From contig NZ_QLME01000005.1 in NCBI RefSeq assembly GCF_003259895.1, positions 94,983-158,982 of the forward strand: a DNA stretch of 64,000 bases, written 5' to 3'. The stretch's first letter is position 1; each line of letters begins with the position of its first letter. The notes beneath the pieces are model-generated. The model was not told where the DNA came from. It saw only the letters and a list, made by a program, of their open reading frames with translations, and searched no databases. This DNA comes from Halanaerobium saccharolyticum (GTDB taxonomy: Bacteria > Bacillota > Halanaerobiia > Halanaerobiales > Halanaerobiaceae). Below, one piece after another: positions 9,467-17,559 of this stretch. Made by a program: the position numbers and the translations under genes.

Positions 9467-10585
9467 ATGGCAAAAAAGGATTATTACGAACTGCTCGGTG
9501 TTGACCGGGATGCGGATCAAAAAGAAATTAAGCGGGCTTATCGTAAGCTGGCCAAGGAATATCACCCTGATACTAATCAGGAGAAGGACACCTCAGAGAA
9601 GTTTAAAGAGATTTCTGAGGCTTATGAGATACTTAGTGATCCGGATAAAAGAGCACGTTATGATCAGTATGGACATTCAGGTATAAATGATCAGGACTTC
9701 AACTTTGATGATTTTGCTCAGGGTGGCTTCGGTGGTCTTGATGATTTATTTAATATGTTCGGTTTTGGCGGTGGTGGCCGCAGAAGAAGTGGACCCCGCC
9801 GTGGAGCCGATCTCCAGTATAGATTGGAAATTTCTTTTGAAGAAGCTGCCTTTGGTGGTAAAAAAGAAATTAGAATTCCCAGGGAAGAAGAATGTGACCG
9901 CTGTCAGGGTAATGGAGCTGAACCAGGAACTGATGTAAAAACCTGTCCCGAATGTAATGGACAGGGTCAGGTTCGCAGCAGTCAGCAGACTCCATTTGGA
10001 CAGTTTACTCAGAGTAGAGTCTGCCCTAAATGTGGTGGGGATGGTAAAATTGTAGAAGAAGCATGTCACAAATGTAATGGCTCTGGTAAGGTAAGAAAAC
10101 AGAGAAAATTAACTGTTAATATTCCGGCTGGTGTGGATACTGGAACCAGACTCCGGATGTCCGGAGAAGGTCAGGCTGGAGAAAAAGGTGGCCCAGCAGG
10201 AGATTTATATATAGTAATTGATGTTCAGGATCACGAAATCTTTGACCGCAAAGGTGATGATGTCTACTGTGAGGTGCCAATTAGCTTTGTTCAGGCAACA
10301 TTAGGTGATAAGATTAAAGTACCTACCCTGGAAGGTAAGGTTCAGTTTGATATTCCTGAGGGGACTCAACCGGGTACAACCTTTAGATTAAAGAACAAAG
10401 GTATTACTCATCTAAACGGTTATGGTCGTGGAGATCAGTATATAAAGGCTAAGGTTATGATTCCTAAAGATCTTGATAACAAACAGAAAGAACTGCTGGC
10501 AGAATTTGCAGATATTAGTGGTGAAGAAATAAATCCAGAGCACAAAAGCTTTTTAAAAAAAATAAAAGACGCAATTAATATTTGA
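9467..10585 (+). CDS. dnaJ: chaperone protein DnaJ (Hsp40)
   Basis: 372 codons. Order: J domain with the HPD motif (EYHPDTN), Gly/Phe-rich linker ([19 protein letters not shown]), and a zinc domain with four CxxCxGxG repeats ([32 protein letters not shown]). Two C-terminal substrate-binding domains complete it. This is a full type I DnaJ that stimulates DnaK ATPase. Last of the four heat-shock genes, separated from dnaK by a hairpin. The Shine-Dalgarno is GAGAGGTGAT. Confidence 0.98.
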   Translation: MAKKDYYELLGVDRDADQKEIKRAYRKLAKEYHPDTNQEKDTSEKFKEISEAYEILSDPDKRARYDQYGHSGINDQDFNFDDFAQGGFGGLDDLFNMFGFGGGGRRRSGPRRGADLQYRLEISFEEAAFGGKKEIRIPREEECDRCQGNGAEPGTDVKTCPECNGQGQVRSSQQTPFGQFTQSRVCPKCGGDGKIVEEACHKCNGSGKVRKQRKLTVNIPAGVDTGTRLRMSGEGQAGEKGGPAGDLYIVIDVQDHEIFDRKGDDVYCEVPISFVQATLGDKIKVPTLEGKVQFDIPEGTQPGTTFRLKNKGITHLNGYGRGDQYIKAKVMIPKDLDNKQKELLAEFADISGEEINPEHKSFLKKIKDAINI

Positions 10586-10653
10586 ATTCAAAATAATAAT
10601 TCAGATATTACTAAAATTACTAAGAAGCAACTCTAAACAATGGAGTGAAAATA

Positions 10654-11406
10654 ATGCATAGATTTTTTATAGATCAGAGTACTGAAGTTGAAGCAACTGT
10701 AATTATTTCTGGAAATGACTATAACCATCTTAAAAATTCCCTGCGCCTAAATATAGGTGACAGGGTTATTCTTTCTGATGGTGATGGTTTTGATATGGAA
10801 GCAGAAATATTAAAGTTTCATGATCAAGGTGCAGAACTGAAAATTTTAAGCAGAGAAAAATCAAAAGTTGAGGCAGAGACAAAGGTTTGGCTGGCTCAGG
10901 GCCTGCCTAAAAAAAGCAAAATGGATTTAATAGTCGAAAAGGCTACCGAAATTGGTTTTGCAGGTTTAATCCCTTTAGAAAGCAAAAGAACTATTGTTAA
11001 GTATGATCATAAAAAGAAGAATAAAAAGCAGAGTCGCTGGCAGAGAGTGGCCGAAGCCGCTGCCAAACAGTCAGGTAGAGCGGTTATCCCGGAAATTAAA
11101 GATTTTTACAGTAGTGATAATCTAAAAGCTTTGAAAGAAGAATTTGATTATGTCTTACTTTTATGGGAAGATGAAAAAGAATATTCAATAAAAGAGTTTT
11201 TTAAAGAAAATAATATTGCTGCTGAAGCCAGAATTTTATTAATTATCGGTCCTGAAGGTGGATTTTCTGCGACAGAGGTAAGTGAATTCAAAAAAGACCT
11301 TAATGCCCGGATCATTACACTTGGGCCCAGAATTTTAAGAACAGAGACTGCAGGAATTACAGCTTTAACAGCAATTTTATATGAGAAAGGTGAACTTGGT
11401 GATTAA
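10654..11406 (+). CDS. rsmE: 16S rRNA (uracil-1498-N3)-methyltransferase RsmE
   Basis: 250 codons from ATG 10654. The GGAGTG six bases upstream decides this start over the GTG at 10645, and the N-terminus then reads MHRFFI, typical for RsmE. The SPOUT methyltransferase region is visible as LLIIGPEGGFS and LGPRILRTETAGITAL near the C-terminus, the SAM-binding trefoil knot. The enzyme methylates U1498 in the decoding region of the small subunit. It lies directly after dnaJ (prmA, often between them, is absent) and 1 base before mtaB. Confidence 0.93.
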   Translation: MHRFFIDQSTEVEATVIISGNDYNHLKNSLRLNIGDRVILSDGDGFDMEAEILKFHDQGAELKILSREKSKVEAETKVWLAQGLPKKSKMDLIVEKATEIGFAGLIPLESKRTIVKYDHKKKNKKQSRWQRVAEAAAKQSGRAVIPEIKDFYSSDNLKALKEEFDYVLLLWEDEKEYSIKEFFKENNIAAEARILLIIGPEGGFSATEVSEFKKDLNARIITLGPRILRTETAGITALTAILYEKGELGD

Positions 11407-11407
11407 G

Positions 11408-12718
11408 ATGATTAAAAAAGCAGCTTTTTATACCTTAGGATGTAAGGTAAATCAGTATGAGACTGAAGCTGTAATTGATATTTTTATAGACCACGGCTAT
11501 CAGATTGTTGATTTTTCAGATAAAGCAGATGTCTATATAGTTAATAGCTGTACGGTGACCAATGAAGCAGCGCGTAAAACAAGACAGATTGCCCGCAGAG
11601 CTAAAAGAAGTTCTCCGGAGAGTATAGTTGCAATTGTTGGCTGCTATACTCAGGCTTTTCCGGATGAGGTAAGTGAGATAGAAGAAATTGACTTTGTTAT
11701 GGGCAGTAATAATAAGGCTGAAATTTTAAAGAAAGCTGAGGAAATGCTGGCTGGTAAGACTATCAAAAATGAAGTTAAAGAATACAGCCAGTTAAGTGAA
11801 TATGAGGATTTAGAATTAAAGCGTCTTTCTAATACTACCAGAGCCAATGTTAAAATTGAAGATGGCTGTAATCAATTTTGCAGTTACTGTATCATTCCCT
11901 ATGCCAGAGGTCCGGTTCGCAGCCGCAGAGAAAAAGATGTAGTTGCTGAGATTAGGAGATTGAGTCAGCAGGGAGTTAAAGAAATTATCTTAACTGGAAC
12001 CCATCTGGGAGCCTATGGTAGTGAACAGGGAAACAGTGAAGCCTTAACTCGTTTAATGAAGAGTTTAACGGAGATAGAGGAGCTAAAGAGAGTACGTTTG
12101 AGTTCAATTGAAGGTACAGAAATTGATCAGGGAATGCTGGAATTGATTGCTGAAGAAGATATTTTCTGTCCTCATCTACATTTGCCTTTACAGAGTGGCA
12201 GTGATCAGATATTGAAGGCCATGCAGCGACCTTATTCTGTGGCTGAATTTAAAGATACTGTTGCAGAACTAAGAGAAAAAATACCTGATCTGGCAATCAC
12301 TACAGATGTAATTGTTGGTTTTCCAGGAGAAACAGAAGCAACTTTTGAGCAGACATTAGAGGTAGTTAAAGAGATTGGCTTTGCAAAAGTTCATGTTTTT
12401 CCTTATTCGGCCCGGGAGGGTACACCGGCAGCAGAAATGGAGCAGCTGAATGGAAATTTGGTTAAGGAATACAGTAAAAAGCTGCGCCTGGTCAATGAAG
12501 CTTTGATGCTTGACTATCAGAAAAAATTCATCGGTCAGGAAAAAGAGGTTTTGATAGAAGAGGTTAGAGATCATAAAACTGATTTATTAACTGGTTATAC
12601 TGATAACTATCTTAAAGTTCTGCTGTCAGGTTCAGATAAGTTAAAAAATCAGCTGGTTAATGTTAAACTGGAAAAGTCTGTTGATCCCTATCATTTAAAA
12701 GGAAAAATTGTAAATTAG
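11408..12718 (+). CDS. mtaB: tRNA t6A37 methylthiotransferase MtaB
   Basis: 436 codons from ATG 11408, just after the rsmE stop; the earlier ATG at 11381 lies inside rsmE. The N-terminal UPF0004 domain has TLGCKVNQYE. The radical-SAM cluster is CNQFCSYC followed by IIPYARGPVRSR, then HLPLQSGSD and a C-terminal TRAM-like domain. CKVNQYE and the RGPVRSR sequence fit MtaB (B. subtilis YqeV type) rather than MiaB or RimO. It converts t6A37 to ms2t6A37 in tRNAs reading ANN codons. Confidence 0.92.
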   Translation: MIKKAAFYTLGCKVNQYETEAVIDIFIDHGYQIVDFSDKADVYIVNSCTVTNEAARKTRQIARRAKRSSPESIVAIVGCYTQAFPDEVSEIEEIDFVMGSNNKAEILKKAEEMLAGKTIKNEVKEYSQLSEYEDLELKRLSNTTRANVKIEDGCNQFCSYCIIPYARGPVRSRREKDVVAEIRRLSQQGVKEIILTGTHLGAYGSEQGNSEALTRLMKSLTEIEELKRVRLSSIEGTEIDQGMLELIAEEDIFCPHLHLPLQSGSDQILKAMQRPYSVAEFKDTVAELREKIPDLAITTDVIVGFPGETEATFEQTLEVVKEIGFAKVHVFPYSAREGTPAAEMEQLNGNLVKEYSKKLRLVNEALMLDYQKKFIGQEKEVLIEEVRDHKTDLLTGYTDNYLKVLLSGSDKLKNQLVNVKLEKSVDPYHLKGKIVN

Positions 12719-12819
12719 CAGGAATTGTCTTCTTTTAAGAGAATATAGTTAATAGTCATAGCAAAAAGTTAATCTTGGCTTTAAATCACTTTATATAATT
12801 TTTTGAAGGAGGGATTTTC

Positions 12820-13164
12820 TTGGAAGATTGTTTATTTTGTAAGATATCAGCTGGTGAGACGGATACAGATTTTGTTTATCAGGATGACCAGGTTGTTGTT
12901 TTTGAGGATATTAATCCTCAGGCGCCTGTCCATTTGTTGATTGTGCCTAAAAAACATATTGCTGATTTAAATAATCTGCAGCCAGCAGATAATGAATTAA
13001 TCGGAAATATATATCAGGTAGCCAAAAAAATGGCAGCTGAGTATGATATTGCTGAATCAGGTTACAGACTTGTCAGCAACTGTGGTGATGATGGTTGTCA
13101 GTCAGTTTATCATATTCATTTTCATCTTTTGGGTGGAAGACAACTGCAGTGGCCGCCGGGTTAA
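12820..13164 (+). CDS. HIT-family nucleotide hydrolase (HinT-like)
   Basis: 114 codons. The histidine triad motif HIHFHLLGG is near the C-terminus, and the N-terminal CLFCKI is typical of bacterial HinT proteins, which hydrolyse purine nucleoside phosphoramidates. The start is TTG, set by GAAGGAGGG upstream. In many Firmicutes the order is mtaB-hit-rpsU-yqeY; here rpsU is missing. The preceding 101 bases hold a TATAAT at 12794 but no well-spaced -35. Confidence 0.93.
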   Translation: MEDCLFCKISAGETDTDFVYQDDQVVVFEDINPQAPVHLLIVPKKHIADLNNLQPADNELIGNIYQVAKKMAAEYDIAESGYRLVSNCGDDGCQSVYHIHFHLLGGRQLQWPPG

Positions 13165-13195
13165 TAATTAGCTTAAAAAGATTGGAGTTGTAAAA

Positions 13196-13645
13196 ATGAG
13201 TGAATTAAAAAAACAGTTAATGGAAGATATGAAAAAGGCTATGAAAGAAAAAGATAAAGAGCGTCTCGCTGTAATTAGAATGACCAGATCAGAAATAAAA
13301 AATAAAGAAATTGAAACCGGTGAAGAACTGGATGATCAGCAGGTAACTGCTGTAATTGCGAAACAGGTAAAACAGATTAAAGATTCTCTCCCTGATTTTG
13401 AAAAATCGGGTAAAGAAGAGGTAATGAGAAAATTAGAGCAGGAAATTGAAATTCTACAGGAGTATCTGCCAGAACAGATGTCAGAAGCGGAAGTAGAAGA
13501 GTTGATTGACCAGGTAATAGAAGAAACTGGAGCAGAAAATATGTCTGATATGGGACAGGTAATGGGGAAAATAATGCCCAAAATTAAAGGCCGGGCTGAT
13601 GGTTCTATGGTTAGTTCTAAAGTTAAAGAAAAGTTAAGTAGTTAA
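13196..13645 (+). CDS. yqeY: GatB/YqeY domain-containing protein
   Basis: 149 codons of charged, helical sequence with the YqeY signature (MKEKDKERLAVIRMTRSEIKNKEIE) and the C-terminal GRADGSMVS segment. The fold is shared with the tail of GatB of the amidotransferase and may bind tRNA, though the cellular role is not established. It lies 31 bp after the HIT gene, so probably in one operon. A G/C-rich palindrome follows. Confidence 0.93.
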   Translation: MSELKKQLMEDMKKAMKEKDKERLAVIRMTRSEIKNKEIETGEELDDQQVTAVIAKQVKQIKDSLPDFEKSGKEEVMRKLEQEIEILQEYLPEQMSEAEVEELIDQVIEETGAENMSDMGQVMGKIMPKIKGRADGSMVSSKVKEKLSS

Positions 13646-13668
13646 ATATCAATTTATTACAAATCTAC

Positions 13669-13692
13669 AAAGAAGGGGGATCCCCCTTCTTT
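13669..13692 (+). terminator. terminator-like palindrome after yqeY
   Basis: AAAGAAGGGGGA and TCCCCCTTCTTT form a perfect 24-base palindrome centred on GGATCC. The tail ATTCCTCTT is only moderately T-rich. It separates yqeY from the nfeD-floA operon. Confidence 0.6.
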
Positions 13693-13717
13693 ATTCCTCT
13701 TAACTGGAGGTATAAAT

Positions 13718-15001
13718 ATGAAGAGAAAAATTTTAATTTTTTTACTTTTTTTATTGGTTTTTAGTTTTTATAAACCGGGAACTGTTGAGGCAGAAGTTAT
13801 GCATCTGCAGTTAGATGGTGAAATTAATAATGCAGAATTTGCTTTTATCGACCGTAATTTAATCGAGGCAGAGACAAATGGATACGATTTTGTAATTATA
13901 GAGATTAATTCTCTTGGGGGTTATGTTGACCCAGCTTTGAAAATAAGAGACAGCATTTTAGAATCAGAAGTGGAAGTTATTACCTTTGTTAGTGGTAGAG
14001 CCTGGTCAGCAGCAGCTTTAATTGCCCTGGCTGGAGAAGAATTATATATTTCTCCTTCGGCCAGCATCGGTGCTGCAGAAACAAGACCTAATGAAGAAAA
14101 ATATATTTCTGCTTTAAGAACAGAATTTGCTGCTACAGCAGAAAGCAGGAACAAAAATCCGCAAATTGCAGAGGCGATGGTTGATGCTTCCCTGGAGATT
14201 GAAGGAATTATTGAAACAGATAGACTGCTAACTTTAACTGCAGCTGAAGCTTTAGAATATCAGATAGCTGATTACAGTGCTTCCTCGCTGGCGGATGTTG
14301 CAGCAGCCAGAGATATTAGTCTAAATCAAATAGTTACGATTGAAAAGAGTAATTTAGAAAAAATAATGGGGATTATCAGCAGCCCCTATATAAGTTCCTT
14401 AGTTTTGATAATTGCATTTTCAGCGCTAATCTTTGAAGCCCTGACTCCAGGCTTTGCTCTGGGAGGAACAGTTGGTATAATTGCTTTGTCGATTTTTTTT
14501 GCCAGTCATATTTTTACCGGTGCAATTGGAACTGGAATTGTGGTACTTTTTATAGTTGGAGTTATTTTAATTCTGGCAGAGGTTTTTGTTATTCCAGGTT
14601 TTGGAATTGCTGGAGTTAGTGGAATTACAGCTGTTTTAGTAAGTCTATTTTTTATTTTTCCAAATACCTCGATTGCAATCAATGTCCTGCTGGCAGTTGT
14701 TTTAATAACTTTAATGATTGCAGTATTTATGATTAAAAAAGTTGGCAGCAGCCGCTTCTGGAGGCGAATTTCTTTAGAAAGTAATTCTAAAAATTATTTT
14801 TCTTCAGCTTCTAAAAAGGATTATTTAAATAGAGAAGCGGAAACAATGTCTAAATTGCGACCTGCAGGAACAATTAGGATTGATGGTAAAAGAGTTGATG
14901 CAGTCAGTGAAGGTGGTTTTATAGAAAAGGGTAAAAAAGTTAAAGTTATTTCAGTATCAGGTTCCAGAATTGTTGTTCGAGAAATTTCAGAGGAGGAATA
15001 A
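13718..15001 (+). CDS. long-form NfeD membrane serine protease
   Basis: 427 codons. A signal peptide (KRKILIFLLFLLVFSFY) is followed by a ClpP-like protease domain. SLGGYVDPALKIRD resembles the oxyanion segment, and Ser97 in GRAWSAAAL with Lys128 in NEEKY are the likely Ser-Lys dyad of this family. Four or so membrane helices span residues 215-340. A C-terminal OB-fold NfeD domain includes GTIRIDGKRVDAVSEGGFI. Long NfeD proteins act with flotillins and stomatins, and the gene is followed 3 bp later by floA. The catalytic assignment is by motif only. Confidence 0.9.
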   Translation: MKRKILIFLLFLLVFSFYKPGTVEAEVMHLQLDGEINNAEFAFIDRNLIEAETNGYDFVIIEINSLGGYVDPALKIRDSILESEVEVITFVSGRAWSAAALIALAGEELYISPSASIGAAETRPNEEKYISALRTEFAATAESRNKNPQIAEAMVDASLEIEGIIETDRLLTLTAAEALEYQIADYSASSLADVAAARDISLNQIVTIEKSNLEKIMGIISSPYISSLVLIIAFSALIFEALTPGFALGGTVGIIALSIFFASHIFTGAIGTGIVVLFIVGVILILAEVFVIPGFGIAGVSGITAVLVSLFFIFPNTSIAINVLLAVVLITLMIAVFMIKKVGSSRFWRRISLESNSKNYFSSASKKDYLNREAETMSKLRPAGTIRIDGKRVDAVSEGGFIEKGKKVKVISVSGSRIVVREISEEE

Positions 15002-15004
15002 ATA

Positions 15005-15991
15005 ATGGAAATATTTTCAATTTTAATTTTAGTTGCTTTAATATTATTTTTTGTTTTGTTTTTCTATTTCATCCCACTTGGTTTGTGGATTTCGGCAACT
15101 GCTGCGGGAGTTAAGGTTGGCTTTTTTAATCTGATTGGAATGCGTTTAAGAAGAGTAGTACCTTCTTCAATTGTAGGACCAATGATTAAATCTCATAAGG
15201 CAGGTAAAGGTTTAAGCAGTGATCAGCTGGAAGCACATTATCTGGCTGGAGGAAATGTTGATCGGGTTGTTGATGCCTTAATTGCTGCTCAGAGAGCAGA
15301 AATTGATCTAACTTTTGAAAGAGCTGCTGCTATTGATTTAGCAGGTAGAGATGTACTGGAAGCAGTAAAAATGAGCGTTAACCCAAAAGTGATCCAGACT
15401 CCGGTTGTTACAGCGGTAGCGATGGATGGTATTCAGGTTATGGCAACTGCCAGGGTCACAGTTAGAGCTAATATTGAGCGTCTGGTAGGTGGAGCTGGAG
15501 AAGAAACTGTACTGGCAAGAGTTGGAGAGGGTATTGTTACTACAGTTGGTTCTGCAGAATCACACAAAAAAGTACTGGAAAACCCTGATTCTATTTCCAA
15601 AACAGTTTTAGACAAAGGGCTTGACTCTGGTACAGCTTTTGAGATTTTATCCATTGACATTGCGGATGTTGATGTTGGTAAAAATATTGGTGCTCAACTG
15701 CAGACTGATCAGGCAGAAGCAGATAAAGAAATTGCTCAGGCTAAGGCTGAAGAACGGAGAGCAATGGCTGTAGCAGAAGAACAGGAAATGAAAGCTAGAG
15801 TTCAGGAAATGCGGGCCAAGGTTGTTGAAGCTGAGGCAGAAGTACCACTTGCGATGTCTGAAGCTCTAAAAAAGGGAAATATGGGAGTGATGGATTATAT
15901 GAAGCTTAAAAATGTAGAATCCGACACTAAAATGAGAACCAGTATTTCTGAAGCTTCAGAAAATGAAAAAGAACAACCGAATGAAAATTAA
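15005..15991 (+). CDS. floA: flotillin-like protein FloA
   Basis: 328 codons. One N-terminal membrane segment ([20 protein letters not shown]), an SPFH/PHB-like domain, and an alanine/glutamate-rich coiled region ([20 protein letters not shown]) match FloA (YqfA). It organises functional membrane microdomains. [20 protein letters not shown] and [13 protein letters not shown] are family signatures. It is translationally close to nfeD (3 bp) and followed 36 bp later by a small membrane protein. The C-terminus ends in a charged tail. Confidence 0.95.
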   Translation: MEIFSILILVALILFFVLFFYFIPLGLWISATAAGVKVGFFNLIGMRLRRVVPSSIVGPMIKSHKAGKGLSSDQLEAHYLAGGNVDRVVDALIAAQRAEIDLTFERAAAIDLAGRDVLEAVKMSVNPKVIQTPVVTAVAMDGIQVMATARVTVRANIERLVGGAGEETVLARVGEGIVTTVGSAESHKKVLENPDSISKTVLDKGLDSGTAFEILSIDIADVDVGKNIGAQLQTDQAEADKEIAQAKAEERRAMAVAEEQEMKARVQEMRAKVVEAEAEVPLAMSEALKKGNMGVMDYMKLKNVESDTKMRTSISEASENEKEQPNEN

Positions 15992-16027
15992 TTTTCTAAA
16001 GTCAACCATTTCTGCTGGAGGTGAATC

Positions 16028-16480
16028 ATGGAAGATCTAATTTTTGCACTTCCTACCTTTATTATTTTTTTCGTTATTCTATTTCAGATTTTTTCTCTCT
16101 TTAAAAAGGGATTTGATTTTATTGGGAAAAGATTTGATCTGACCATTGAGCAGGCCGGTGAAGAAGAAAAAGTAAAAACCAGTAAAATGAATACTGACTA
16201 TGATCAGGATGAGGTAAAAAAAAGAATTGCTGAAGCTGAAAGAGAAACTGTAGCTGAAAGTAAAGAAAGAATTTTAAATCAGAATTCAAAATCTGAGGAT
16301 GAAATAGAAGCGTCCAAAAAGAAGAATAAAGAAAAAACAAAAAAAGGTAATTCAAACCAGAAAAAAAAGAGAAATAAAAATAGTTCTCTGGGAGAAATAT
16401 TTGCCCAGTATAATGAGGTAGAAAAAGCCGTAATTTATAACGAGATTTTATCTAAACCAAAAGCCCTAAAGAGGGATTAA
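16028..16480 (+). CDS. unknown small membrane-anchored protein in the nfeD-floA operon
   Basis: 150 codons, function not recognised. A single N-terminal membrane helix (LIFALPTFIIFFVILFQIFSL) is followed by a long Lys/Glu/Asn-rich, probably disordered region (residues about 45-120). It ends in a short hydrophobic tail (SLGEIFAQYNEVEKAVIYNE, then ILSKPKALKRD) that looks like a docking motif. GGAGGTGAA precedes the ATG. Its place after floA and before a terminator suggests a partner of the microdomain proteins. In spore-formers yqfC and yqfD usually lie here; this protein resembles neither. Confidence 0.8.
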   Translation: MEDLIFALPTFIIFFVILFQIFSLFKKGFDFIGKRFDLTIEQAGEEEKVKTSKMNTDYDQDEVKKRIAEAERETVAESKERILNQNSKSEDEIEASKKKNKEKTKKGNSNQKKKRNKNSSLGEIFAQYNEVEKAVIYNEILSKPKALKRD

Positions 16481-16495
16481 AACTAAATCTTCTTC

Positions 16496-16528
16496 AAAAC
16501 TGCGGCCTCCCTCCGGCTGCAGTTTTTT
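16496..16528 (+). terminator. terminator of the nfeD-floA operon
   Basis: AAAACTGCGGCC and GGCTGCAGTTTTTT form a stem with one G-T pair and a short loop (TCCCTCC), ending in a run of T. Confidence 0.9.
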
Positions 16529-16536
16529 GGCGAAAT

Positions 16537-16564
16537 TTGTTTAAAGAAATAAATATGATATAAT
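16537..16564 (+). promoter_or_regulatory. phoH operon promoter
   Basis: TTGTTT (16537-16542) and a perfect TATAAT (16559-16564), spacer 16, directly after the preceding terminator and 34 bp before the phoH start. Confidence 0.65.
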
Positions 16565-16597
16565 AAATAAGTAAAAGTATTAAGGAGGAGTTATAAC

Positions 16598-17557
16598 TTG
16601 AGTCAAAATGAGAGAAAAATTGAGATTAACGATTATCAACTTGCACAAAATTTTTTTGGTCACAATGACCGCAATTTGAAGCTTTTAGAAGATATACTTT
16701 CCTTAAAATTGAGCGGTAGAGGTAATCAAATTAAAATTGAGGGTGAGCGTGACCTTGAAGAATCTGAAAAGATAATTAAAAAATTACTTTCTTTAACAGA
16801 TAAAAAAGAGGAACTGTCACCCAGAAAATTAAAATATGCGGCTGAACTTTTAAAAAGAAATCCGGAGATTAAGTTAAATAGAATTTATGATGAAGTGATA
16901 TTGGAAAATTATAAAGGCCGAAAAATAAAAGCTAAAACCATGGGCCAGAAACTTTATTTAGAATCAATCAAAAATAGAGATATTGTTTTCTCTATTGGTC
17001 CTGCAGGTACAGGTAAAACTTATCTGGCGATGGTTATGGCAGTTAAAAGCCTTTTAAATAATGAAATTAATAGAATTGTTCTAACCAGACCTGCAATTGA
17101 AGCGGGAGAAAATTTAGGTTTTTTACCCGGAGATATGCAGGAAAAAGTTGATCCTTATTTGAGACCATTATATGATGCGCTTTATGATATTCTGGGACCG
17201 GAGAAGGCTAAATTATATCAGGAAAAAGATATTATTGAGGTGGCACCACTGGCTTATATGAGGGGAAGAACTCTTGATGATTCTTTTGTAATTTTAGATG
17301 AGGCACAAAATACTACTTTAGAACAGATGAAAATGTTTTTAACCAGGATTGGATTCAATTCTAAAGCAGTGATTACCGGTGATATAACTCAGATTGATCT
17401 ACCAAGTAAAAAACGTTCCGGTCTGGCTACAGTTCAGAAAATATTAAAGGGAATTAAAGGAATAGATTTTGTCTATTTAAGCAGACATGATGTTGTCAGA
17501 CATGACCTGGTTAAAGAGATTATTAAAGCATATGAAAGTTATGAAAGTGGGAGCTAA
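16598..17557 (+). CDS. phoH: PhoH-like ATPase
   Basis: 319 codons with a TTG start set by TAAGGAGGAG. A KH-like N-terminal part precedes the PhoH ATPase domain: Walker A GPAGTGKT near residue 135, Walker B VILDEAQN, then TGDITQIDLP. The PhoH domain is helicase-like and is thought to act in RNA metabolism. In Firmicutes it heads a cluster with pgpH, ybeY, dgkA and era, as here, which links it to ribosome and rRNA maturation. It is followed 2 bp later by pgpH. Confidence 0.95.
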   Translation: MSQNERKIEINDYQLAQNFFGHNDRNLKLLEDILSLKLSGRGNQIKIEGERDLEESEKIIKKLLSLTDKKEELSPRKLKYAAELLKRNPEIKLNRIYDEVILENYKGRKIKAKTMGQKLYLESIKNRDIVFSIGPAGTGKTYLAMVMAVKSLLNNEINRIVLTRPAIEAGENLGFLPGDMQEKVDPYLRPLYDALYDILGPEKAKLYQEKDIIEVAPLAYMRGRTLDDSFVILDEAQNTTLEQMKMFLTRIGFNSKAVITGDITQIDLPSKKRSGLATVQKILKGIKGIDFVYLSRHDVVRHDLVKEIIKAYESYESGS

Positions 17558-17559
17558 AA

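Noticed and set aside
9746..10069. 107-codon minus-strand frame opposite dnaJ
   Set aside because: It is the shadow of Gly-rich and Cys-rich dnaJ codons, with no ribosome site and no family resemblance.
12775..12799. TTGGCT/TATAAT as a promoter for the HIT gene
   Set aside because: The spacer is only 13 bases and no other -35 fits well.
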